From assembly GCA_040226215.1 (NCBI GenBank), contig JAVKFF010000041.1:1-10315 (forward strand): 10,315 nt of DNA, in the 5' to 3' direction. Made by a program: the position numbers and the translations under genes. This document shows, one piece after another, positions 1 to 4,942 of the stretch. The DNA is from JAVKFF01 sp040226215 (GTDB lineage Bacteria > Pseudomonadota > Alphaproteobacteria > DSM-16000 > Inquilinaceae). Position 1 is the first letter of the stretch; every line of letters begins with the position of its first letter. The notes beneath the pieces were generated by a model, which saw nothing but the letters and a program-made list of their open reading frames with translations, had not been told where the DNA came from and did no database searches.

Positions 1-356
1 GTGATCAGGCCGTCATTCACCCTGCCCGTGATCGGCTCGTCGTCGACCACGCCGATCATGATGCCTCCCGGCACGGGCGCATGGCCTGCCGGCCCGGAGA
101 GGCCGCTGGTGTAGCCGCCGCCGGCGCCGGGCAGGCTGCCCAGCACGCCCGGGACGAGCGCGGGGCCGGCGAGGATGCCGCCCGGCGCCGGCGGGACCGG
201 TCCGGGCGGGAGCCCGGGCCCTGGAACGGGAACGAGCCGAATGTCGGCCGGCAGGCTGGCGGGCGGTCCGGCGGGCGGCCCGGCGGGCGGTTCCGCGTTG
301 CCACAGGCAGCGAGCAGCAACACGGTGGTGAGGATGCGCGACCTCGGGATGCTCAT
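1..356 (-). CDS. Proline/glycine-rich lipoprotein A, C-terminal end outside the window
   Basis: Reading from the ATG at 356, 118 codons stay open to the window edge, so the protein is partial. It starts with a short lipoprotein signal: a basic n-region, a hydrophobic stretch and the lipobox LLAAC, with the lipidated cysteine at residue 18. The body is rich in Pro, Gly and Ala (PPAGPPAGPPA at about 23-33, then a PGPGLPPGPVPPAPGG stretch around 45-60) and then becomes more ordinary (VVDDEPITGRVND at 103-115). GGAGAA lies about 8 bases upstream of the ATG and supports this start. The next gene upstream on the same strand (539-880) encodes a similar Pro-rich lipoprotein with a related leader, but a terminator separates them, so this gene probably has its own promoter. 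A membrane-anchored periplasmic or surface role is inferred from the signal alone; the function is unknown. Confidence 0.75.
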   Translation of the reverse strand, partial: MSIPRSRILTTVLLLAACGNAEPPAGPPAGPPASLPADIRLVPVPGPGLPPGPVPPAPGGILAGPALVPGVLGSLPGAGGGYTSGLSGPAGHAPVPGGIMIGVVDDEPITGRVNDGLI

Positions 357-408
357 GGGTCTTCTCCATTGCCGATGCGACCGCGCCGAAGACGTCCGGA
401 CGCGGGCG

Positions 409-469
409 AAGACCCCGATGTCGGCGAGCCTCGTGCATCGACGCTATCGGCGCAGTGGCGCGCGTCACA
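409..469 (-). promoter_or_regulatory. Leader element upstream of lipoprotein A, shared with lipoprotein B
   Basis: This stretch aligns over about 61 bases with 995-1056, upstream of the other lipoprotein gene. On the minus strand both begin with TGTGAC followed by CGCGCC-like sequence and end with ATCGGGGTCTT, preceded by GCTCGCG/GCTCGCC. The ends match best and the middle is diverged. I see no convincing -35/-10 pair at normal spacing. It may be a promoter/operator region carried along in the gene duplication. Confidence 0.4.
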
Positions 470-480
470 CGCCCGAATCG

Positions 481-507
481 AAAACCGCCCGGCCAGGGAC
501 CGGGCGG
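481..507 (-). terminator. Rho-independent terminator of lipoprotein B
   Basis: On the minus strand a perfect 8-bp stem (CCGCCCGG pairing with CCGGGCGG) encloses a 7-base loop and is followed directly by TTTTC. It lies about 30 bases past the stop codon of the lipoprotein gene at 539-880 and ahead of the lipoprotein gene at 1-356. It should end transcription of the first gene and separate the two units. Confidence 0.8.
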
Positions 508-538
508 CTTCGCTTCAGGCGACTTCACGGGGCCGGTT

Positions 539-880
539 CTAGTGGTAGATCCCGCCCGGAAGCGGCGTCTGGCCCAGCTGCGGGCCGATCGGCTGCAGCG
601 GTCCCGGATCCGGGAAAGGCCCGACATGGGGCGGGATCGGATAGAGCGGCCCCGGATCGGGCACCGGCCCCAGTTCCGGCGGGATCGGGCGCAGTGGCCC
701 GCAGACGGCCGGATTGACCTCGCAGATGTCGACGGCCAGCGGACCCCCGCCGCCACCACCGCCGCCGCCGCCACCGCCGGGACCACCGCCGCCAGGCGGT
801 GCGGGCGGCACGGCCGGGCCGCAGGCGGCCATCAGCAGGGCGGCCGCACCGGCCAGGATCGCGAATTTCGACTTGGACAT
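539..880 (-). CDS. Proline/glycine-rich lipoprotein B with three 16-residue repeats
   Basis: A 113-residue protein. The start chosen is the ATG at 880, which has GGAGGAG about 5 bases upstream; an open frame reaches back to 952 but lacks such a site and would bury the signal. Residues 1-20 form a lipoprotein signal (MSKSKFAILAGAAALLMAAC; lipidated Cys20; Met at -3 is slightly atypical). A glycine run with one proline fills residues 30-46. A short segment with Cys53 and Cys60 follows (DICEVNPAVC), which could form a disulphide. The C-terminal half is three 16-residue Pro-rich units (about 64-79, 80-95, 96-111) built around PIPPxxGPxPDPGPL. The sequence suggests an extended, non-globular, membrane-anchored chain, perhaps a spacer or cell-wall-spanning tether. 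No enzyme motif is visible and the function is unknown. It is related in style, leader and signal to the gene at 1-356. Confidence 0.8.
   Translation of the reverse strand: MSKSKFAILAGAAALLMAACGPAVPPAPPGGGGPGGGGGGGGGGGGPLAVDICEVNPAVCGPLRPIPPELGPVPDPGPLYPIPPHVGPFPDPGPLQPIGPQLGQTPLPGGIYH
548..691 (-). repeat. Three tandem 16-codon proline-rich repeats
   Basis: Three consecutive 16-residue units start RPIPPELGPVPDPGPL, YPIPPHVGPFPDPGPL and QPIGPQLGQTPLPGG. The first two differ mainly at residues 1, 5-6 and 9; the third is diverged. The unit length and PxP spacing favour a polyproline-like extended shape. Confidence 0.75.
743..793 (-). repeat. GGN-triplet tract encoding a glycine run
   Basis: Seventeen GGN/CCN-type codons encode Gly with a single Pro (residues 30-46 of lipoprotein B). 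Codons vary (GGC, GGT, GGG), so the tract is not a pure triplet repeat, but it is still prone to length change in units of three. A change in length would alter the spacer without shifting the frame. Confidence 0.7.
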
Positions 881-994
881 GACACTCCTCCATCTCATCG
901 GCCCGGTCGGCGCCGCCGGCGAGACCCGCCCCCCGACGGGTTCTCCCTCCACCGGCTGTGGGGCTTGGGGCCCCTCGGCGCCGCCGGGGCCGTC

Positions 995-1056
995 AAGACC
1001 CCGATGGTCGCGAGCATGGCCGAGCGGCCCGTCCCGCCGCTGTGGGCGCGGTCACA
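995..1056 (-). promoter_or_regulatory. Leader element upstream of lipoprotein B, shared with lipoprotein A
   Basis: Partner of 409-469. On the minus strand it starts with TGTGACCGCGCC and ends with GACCATCGGGGTCTT, as in the other copy apart from one-base shifts. It ends about 115 bases before the ATG of lipoprotein B, against about 52 bases for the other copy, so the untranslated spacing is not kept. Confidence 0.4.
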
Positions 1057-1091
1057 GGAAATGAGGTCATTCTGGGGTGGTAGCCTGGGGA

Positions 1092-1108
1092 GGCGGCCTG
1101 TTGCCGCC
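1092..1108 (-). terminator. Possible hairpin after the uracil-DNA glycosylase gene
   Basis: A perfect 6-bp stem (GGCGGC/GCCGCC, 5-base loop), extendable by a wobble pair, lies 20 bases past the stop at 1128 on the minus strand. No T-run follows, so it is at most a weak or Rho-assisted terminator. Confidence 0.25.
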
Positions 1109-1127
1109 CTCGCTGGCCGGTTCGGGT

Positions 1128-1718
1128 TCAGGCCCCGACGAGCCCCGCCACGCGACGGCGCAGCAGCGGCAGCAGGTCGGCCTCGAACCAGGGGTTCTTC
1201 TTCAGCCAGGCGGTGTTGCGCCAGCTCGGATGGGGCAGCGGCAGGAATGCCGGCAGGTAGTCCTCGAAGCGGCGCACCGTCTCGGTCATGGTCTTCTGCC
1301 GACGGCGTCCGAGATAGTGCGCCTGGGCGTAGGAGCCGACCAGCAGGGTGAGGCCGACCGCCGGCATCAGCGGCAGCAGGCGGGGATGCCAGGCCGGGGC
1401 GCATTCCGGCCTGGGCGGCGCGTCGCCGCCGGCCTTGTCGCGCCCCGGATAGCAGAAGCCCATGGGCACGATGGCCACGCGCCCGACGTCGTAGAAGGTT
1501 TCGGGGTCGAGCCTGAGCCACTCGCGCAGCCGATCGCCGGAGCGGTCGTCCCAGGGCACGCCGCTGTCGTGCACCCGGGTGCCGGGCGCCTGGCCGATGA
1601 TCAGCAGCCGTGCGCCCGGGCTGACGCGGAACACCGGCCGGGGTCCGAGCGGCAGGTGCGGGGCGCAGATCCGGCAGGCCCTGGCCTCGCCGGCGACCCG
1701 GTCGAGCGCCCCGCTCAT
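1128..1718 (-). CDS. Uracil-DNA glycosylase family protein with four-cysteine (4Fe-4S type) pattern
   Basis: A 196-residue protein, close to the usual size for the small iron-sulphur uracil glycosylases (family 4/5-like). These remove uracil from DNA, the first step of base-excision repair in the cytoplasm. Visible features: CxxC at Cys15/Cys18; the active-site-like motif IIGQAPG at 40-46, followed by PWDDRSGDRLREWL (55-68); a second pair Cys89 and Cys106 separated by 16 residues, matching the C-x(14-17)-C spacing of the cluster in family 4 enzymes; and the C-terminal HPSWRN (163-168) in place of the family's HPS/HPA motif. The start at 1718 overlaps the sirtuin stop as ATGA, implying translational coupling. 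The variant GQAPGxxxH/PWDD motif differs from the textbook GEAPG/PFVG form, so this is a divergent branch whose substrate is not certain. An open frame extends upstream inside the sirtuin gene but is rejected as the start. Confidence 0.85.
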   Translation of the reverse strand: MSGALDRVAGEARACRICAPHLPLGPRPVFRVSPGARLLIIGQAPGTRVHDSGVPWDDRSGDRLREWLRLDPETFYDVGRVAIVPMGFCYPGRDKAGGDAPPRPECAPAWHPRLLPLMPAVGLTLLVGSYAQAHYLGRRRQKTMTETVRRFEDYLPAFLPLPHPSWRNTAWLKKNPWFEADLLPLLRRRVAGLVGA

Positions 1719-2479
1719 GCCCGCCCCGTGGCGTCGAGCAGGGCCGCCACGAAGGCTGGGACGAGGTCGGTCGCCGGCCCCTGCAGCGATCTGTGGAACA
1801 GGCCGGAGCCGTCGGTCGCCTCCAGGTTCAGCTCCAGGCAGCGGGCGCCGGCCAGGCGCGCCTCGCGCACGAAGCCGGCGGCCGGGTAGACGGTGCCCGA
1901 GGTGCCGATCGAAACGAACAGCCGGCAGGCGTCCAGCGCCGCGCCGATCTCCGCCATGCGGTAGGGCATCTCGCCGAACCAGACCACGTTCGGCCGCAAC
2001 CCGCCGGCGACGCCGCAGGCCTGGCAGGCCAGCGCCGTCGTCAGGTCGCCCTCGTGACGTCGCACGTCGCGGCACTCCTGGCAGACGATCTCGGCCAGCG
2101 CGCCGTGCATGTGGACAAGCCGGCGCGAGCCGACGCGGTCATGCAGATCGTCGACATTCTGGGTGACCAGCAGGAACGGTCCCGGCCAGGCCGTGTCCAG
2201 CCGGGCCAACGCCTCGTGCGCCTGGTTGGGGCGGATGTCGCTGGTCTCGAGCTGGCGCCGGCGGGCGTTGTAGAAGGCGTGCACCAGGCCGGGATCGCGC
2301 GCGAAGGCTTCCGGCGTCGCCACCTCCTCGATCGCATGCCGCGCCCAGATGCCGTCGGGATCGCGGAAGGTGTCGAGCCCGCTCTCCTTGGAGATGCCGG
2401 CGCCGGTCAGCACGACGTTGCCGTCATCGGCGGCGAGCGCGATGTCGCGCACGATCTCCTGCCAGTCGATGGCGTGCAT
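1715..2479 (-). CDS. cobB: Sirtuin NAD-dependent protein deacylase (CobB-like, class III signature)
   Basis: A 254-residue sirtuin, full length for the bacterial family. Sirtuins use NAD+ to remove acyl groups from lysines in the cytoplasm. Motifs in order: GAGISKESGLDTFR (26-39) for NAD binding; Tyr70 and Arg73 in FYNARR, the Y-x-x-R pair that in SIRT5/CobB-type class III enzymes accepts succinyl and malonyl groups; TQNVDDLH (106-113); catalytic His125 in HMHG; zinc cysteines 133/136 and 152/155; FGE (168-170); GTSG (192-195); and NLE (218-220). All key residues are present, so it should be active. The ATG at 2479 follows an AGGGGAGG site. It is the first gene of a two-gene unit: its TGA overlaps the ATG of the uracil glycosylase. 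The 131-base gap to the divergent cupin gene must hold both promoters; I could not pick them out. Substrate preference (desuccinylase versus deacetylase) is inferred from the Y-x-x-R pair only. Confidence 0.95.
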   Translation of the reverse strand: MHAIDWQEIVRDIALAADDGNVVLTGAGISKESGLDTFRDPDGIWARHAIEEVATPEAFARDPGLVHAFYNARRRQLETSDIRPNQAHEALARLDTAWPGPFLLVTQNVDDLHDRVGSRRLVHMHGALAEIVCQECRDVRRHEGDLTTALACQACGVAGGLRPNVVWFGEMPYRMAEIGAALDACRLFVSIGTSGTVYPAAGFVREARLAGARCLELNLEATDGSGLFHRSLQGPATDLVPAFVAALLDATGRA

Positions 2480-2610
2480 GGCCTCCCCTTGCCCGATGCG
2501 GCCACATGGTGATTCCGGGCCGGCCGCATGGCTGCCTCTCCCCGCCCGGACCTTGCCTCGCCCGGCCCCGGCTTGCCAAGCTCAGCCCGGGCAATGAGGG
2601 AGCATATGGG

Positions 2611-2982
2611 ATGACCTCGAGTGGGAGTGAAGCGAGCAAACCCGACGCGGCGGCCAACGGCTGGCACATGACGCCGGCGGCGGCGCGGAAGGCGCTGGCG
2701 CAGGTGCCGGCACCGTTCGTCGACCGCTTCCGTCACGGCACGCTGGAGGTCGAGTTCTTCGCGCCGCGCGGCGTCGATACCCAGCAGCCGCACCGGCGCG
2801 ACGAGATCTACCTGGTGCATGCCGGGTGTGCCCGGTTCGAGCGGGCGGGCGAGATGGTCGACGTCGCCCCGGGCGACGTGCTGTTCGTGCCGGCCGGCAT
2901 GGACCACCGCTTCCACGCCATGAGCGACGATTTCGAAACCTGGGTGCTGTTCTGGGGCCCGGAGGGTGGCGAGGCGCCATGA
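2611..2982 (+). CDS. Small single-domain cupin protein
   Basis: A 123-residue protein with one cupin beta-barrel. The ATG at 2611 is preceded by GAGGGAG at good spacing; an open frame begins earlier, at 2506, without such a site. Residues 1-30 look flexible. The cupin core runs from about 47 to 116. Motif 1 is reduced (PHRRDEIYLVHAG, 60-72: His61 and Glu65 where HxH...E is usual). Motif 2 is well kept (PGDVLFVPAGMDHRF, 87-101: Gly88, Pro94, Gly96, His99). A metal site with His61, Glu65 and His99 is possible, but the first HxH is incomplete. No substrate can be named from the sequence; enzyme and sensor roles both occur in this family. Its TGA overlaps the ATG of the phosphatase gene, so the two are translationally coupled and probably work in one pathway. 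Confidence 0.85.
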   Translation: MTSSGSEASKPDAAANGWHMTPAAARKALAQVPAPFVDRFRHGTLEVEFFAPRGVDTQQPHRRDEIYLVHAGCARFERAGEMVDVAPGDVLFVPAGMDHRFHAMSDDFETWVLFWGPEGGEAP

Positions 2983-3461
2983 GCGGAACCCGCGTACTCT
3001 TCGTCTGTTCGGGCAATATCTGCCGCTCGCCCACCGCCGAGGGCGTGTTCCGCGCCCTGGCGACGGACGAGGGCTGGCCGGCGGCGGTCCTGGCCGACAG
3101 CGCCGGCACCAACGACTACCACATCGGCGACCCGCCCGACCCGCGCGCCATCGCCCATGCCGCCGGCCGCGGCATCGACATCGCCGCGCTGCGCGCCCGC
3201 CAGGTGGCGCCGGAGGATTTCGGCCGTTTCGACCTGATCGTCGCCATGGATCGCGGCCATGCCCGCCAGCTCGAGGCGCTCCGCCGGCGCCATGCCGGAC
3301 CGCACACGGCCGAGATCGTATTGCTGCTCGACTTCGTCGAGGACAAGGAAGGCCGCGACGTGCCCGACCCCTATTACGGCGGCGAGCGGGAATTCGCCCG
3401 GGCGCTCGACCTCATCGAGCGGGGTGTGGCGGGGCTGGTGGCGCATCTGCGACGGGACTGA
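2979..3461 (+). CDS. Low-molecular-weight protein tyrosine phosphatase family protein
   Basis: A 160-residue protein with the normal length and all catalytic elements of the LMW-PTP family. The P-loop is FVCSGNICRSP (8-18), a C-x5-R motif with nucleophile Cys10, Arg16 and Ser17. The general-acid loop is DVPDPYYGG (127-135), with Asp130 as proton donor and the two tyrosines typical of the family. Such enzymes remove phosphate from phosphotyrosine, but a subgroup is reported to act on ribulosamine/erythrulosamine 5-phosphates in protein deglycation. The neighbouring fructosamine-kinase homologue (3929-4810) makes that alternative worth considering here. The start at 2979 overlaps the cupin stop as ATGA, with GGAGG upstream. 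The last 50 bases overlap the converging VOC gene. The family call is firm; the substrate is not known. Confidence 0.93.
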   Translation: MSGTRVLFVCSGNICRSPTAEGVFRALATDEGWPAAVLADSAGTNDYHIGDPPDPRAIAHAAGRGIDIAALRARQVAPEDFGRFDLIVAMDRGHARQLEALRRRHAGPHTAEIVLLLDFVEDKEGRDVPDPYYGGEREFARALDLIERGVAGLVAHLRRD

Positions 3462-3870
3462 GCGGGTCCCCGGGCGCCGCCGGCTCGATCAGGTCCCAGC
3501 GATTGCCGAAAGGGTCCTCGAACACCGCAACCGTGCCGTAGGCTTCCTGGCGGGGCGCCTCCTGGAAGGCCACGCCGCGCGCCCGCATCGCCTGGTGGTC
3601 GCGCGCGAAGTCGTCGGTCTCCAGGAACAGGAAGACCCGGCCGCCGGTCTGGTTGCCGATTGCCGCCCGCTGCGCCGGCCCCTCCGCGCGCGCCAGCAGC
3701 AGTCGGCACCCTCGCTCCCCGGCGGCCTTCGGCGCCACCACCACCCAGCGCTTGCCGCCGCCGAGATCGATGTCCGCCACCAGGTCGAAGCCGAGCCGGC
3801 CGCAATAGTAGGCGATGGCCGGGTCGTAGTCGGGCACCACCAGGGCGACGGTGGCGATGGCTTGGGTCAT
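3412..3870 (-). CDS. VOC (glyoxalase/bleomycin-resistance fold) protein
   Basis: A 152-residue protein of the vicinal oxygen chelate fold. The N-terminal beta-alpha-beta unit contains VALVVPDYDPAIAYYCGRLGF (8-28, central part). The C-terminal unit ends in VFEDPFGNRWDLIEP (116-130), the usual closing strand with Glu129 as likely metal ligand. The usual first-strand metal ligand (His or Gln in IxHVxLxVxD) is Thr7 here, so a classical glyoxalase I reaction is doubtful. About 20 Pro/Ala-rich residues trail the fold. The ATG at 3870 has AGGAG 8 bases upstream. The gene converges on the phosphatase gene with a 50-base tail overlap and diverges from the fructosamine-kinase homologue only 58 bases away. 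A role in handling reactive carbonyl compounds would fit the neighbours, but this is inference. Confidence 0.85.
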   Translation of the reverse strand: MTQAIATVALVVPDYDPAIAYYCGRLGFDLVADIDLGGGKRWVVVAPKAAGERGCRLLLARAEGPAQRAAIGNQTGGRVFLFLETDDFARDHQAMRARGVAFQEAPRQEAYGTVAVFEDPFGNRWDLIEPAAPGDPLSPVADAPPAPPHPAR

Positions 3871-3928
3871 GGGTTACTCCTGTCGCGCGGCAGAGGTCGG
3901 AACCGCGATGGCATGGGGATGGCGGATC

Positions 3929-4810
3929 ATGACACAGACGAGCGATGGCGCGCTCGCCCGGCGGATCGCGACACTGACCGATCGCCCCGTGGTCCGGCTC
4001 ACCCCGCTGTCAGGCGGTTCGACCGTGGCGGTGCTGCGCTGCGATTTCGCCGATGGCGGCGCTCCGCTGGCGGTCAAGACGGCGGGCAGGGGTCCAGGCG
4101 ACGGCGATCTGGGGATCGAGGCGGCGATGCTGCGCGATCTCGGCCGCGAGCCGGGTTTTCCGGCGCCGGCGGTCGTGCATGCCGCGCCTGACCTGCTGCT
4201 GCTCGGCTGGTGCGAGAATGAAGGCGGGGCGCCCGGCCCGGACGGCCAGCGCCATCTGGCGGCGCTCGTCGCCGACCTGCACGCCCGGCCGCGGCCGCGC
4301 TTCGGCTATGCCTACGACACGGTGATCGGCCGGCTGCACCAGCCCAATCCCGAGGGCCATTGCTGGCTCGACTTCTTCCGCGACCAGCGCCTCCTGCACA
4401 TGACGGCCGAGGGCCTGAGGGAGGGCAGCGTCGCGTCGGACCTCGCGCGCCGGCTGGAGGCGCTGGCCGGCCGCCTCGACCGCTGGCTCGACGAGCCGGC
4501 CCACCCGGCATTGCTGCATGGCGATCTGTGGACCGGCAATGTCTGCCACGCCGGCGGCCGCGTCACCGGGCTGATCGACCCGGCGATCTATCACGGCCAT
4601 CCGGAAATCGAGCTTGCCTTCATGACGCTGTTCGGCACCGTGACCCGCGATTTCTTCGAGGCCTATCGCGAACGCCTGCCCCTCGACCGGGGGTTTTTCG
4701 AGATCCGCCGCGACCTCTACAACATCTATCCGCTTCTGGTGCATGTGCGCTACTGGGACCGCAGCTACGCCCGCCCGATCGTGGCGCTGCTGGACCGGCT
4801 GGGCTTGTAG
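3929..4810 (+). CDS. Fructosamine-3-kinase family protein (protein deglycation)
   Basis: A 293-residue protein, matching the usual ~290 residues of the fructosamine/ketosamine-3-kinase family (E. coli YniA type). These kinases phosphorylate sugar adducts on lysines so that the adduct falls off, repairing glycated proteins. Visible: the glycine-rich strand LSGGSTVAVLRC (27-38), ATP-binding Lys50 in LAVK, the catalytic loop HGDLWTGN (197-204; Asp199, Asn204), metal-binding Asp217 in LIDPA (215-219) and the following YHGHPEIELAF block (221-231), which is characteristic of this family within the aminoglycoside-phosphotransferase-like kinases. The start at 3929 gives the family length; in-frame ATGs at 3908 and 3851 are possible but add poorly kept sequence, and no start has a strong Shine-Dalgarno site. 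The gene diverges from the VOC gene over 58 bases. The true substrate may be ribulosamines or erythrulosamines rather than fructosamines, as reported for several bacterial members. Confidence 0.9.
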   Translation: MTQTSDGALARRIATLTDRPVVRLTPLSGGSTVAVLRCDFADGGAPLAVKTAGRGPGDGDLGIEAAMLRDLGREPGFPAPAVVHAAPDLLLLGWCENEGGAPGPDGQRHLAALVADLHARPRPRFGYAYDTVIGRLHQPNPEGHCWLDFFRDQRLLHMTAEGLREGSVASDLARRLEALAGRLDRWLDEPAHPALLHGDLWTGNVCHAGGRVTGLIDPAIYHGHPEIELAFMTLFGTVTRDFFEAYRERLPLDRGFFEIRRDLYNIYPLLVHVRYWDRSYARPIVALLDRLGL

Positions 4811-4882
4811 GCGGCCCCCGCGATCCCGGAATTGCCCACTTACGCCCTTTTTATAGGCGCGAAACGCAGCGACCTTGCCTTT

Positions 4883-4913
4883 CGCCCGGCTTGCGTCTGT
4901 AGAATGCCGGGCG
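4883..4913 (+). promoter_or_regulatory. Putative -10 element inside an 8-bp inverted repeat, upstream of the protease gene
   Basis: CGCCCGGC (4883-4890) and GCCGGGCG (4906-4913) form a perfect inverted repeat with a 15-base centre. The centre ends in TAGAAT (4900-4905), one mismatch from the consensus -10 box. The nearest -35-like hexamer, TTGCCT at 4875-4880, gives a long 19-base spacer. The inverted repeat could be an operator covering the promoter or just an RNA hairpin. Transcription would start about 30 bases before the ATG at 4943. Confidence 0.35.
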
Positions 4914-4942
4914 ATCGGCAACTGGCGAAGGGGGCGTGGTCG

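Noticed and set aside
743..793. CCN/GGN tract considered as a CRISPR or satellite-type repeat
   Set aside because: No repeat-spacer structure; it is explained by the glycine run in the lipoprotein.
455..1351. A 298-codon plus-strand open frame across the lipoprotein and glycosylase region
   Set aside because: Arg/Pro/Ala-rich low-information protein antisense to a lipoprotein with a clear signal and a glycosylase with clear motifs.
895..1521. A 208-codon minus-strand open frame overlapping the glycosylase gene in another frame
   Set aside because: Arg-rich frame-shifted product of the glycosylase sequence; its tail merely crosses the leader of lipoprotein B.
1077..1889. A 270-codon plus-strand open frame
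   Set aside because: Antisense to the glycosylase and sirtuin genes, with no recognisable motif or ribosome site.
1719..2075. Longer version of the glycosylase starting at 2075
   Set aside because: The extra 119 residues lie inside the sirtuin gene and are Arg/Gly-rich with no similarity to the family; the ATGA overlap at 1718 is a typical coupled start.
4832..4942. Upstream extension of the six-repeat protease to an ATG at 4832
   Set aside because: It adds 37 residues before a good signal peptide and would cover the -10-like box; the ATG at 4943 has AAGGGGG upstream.
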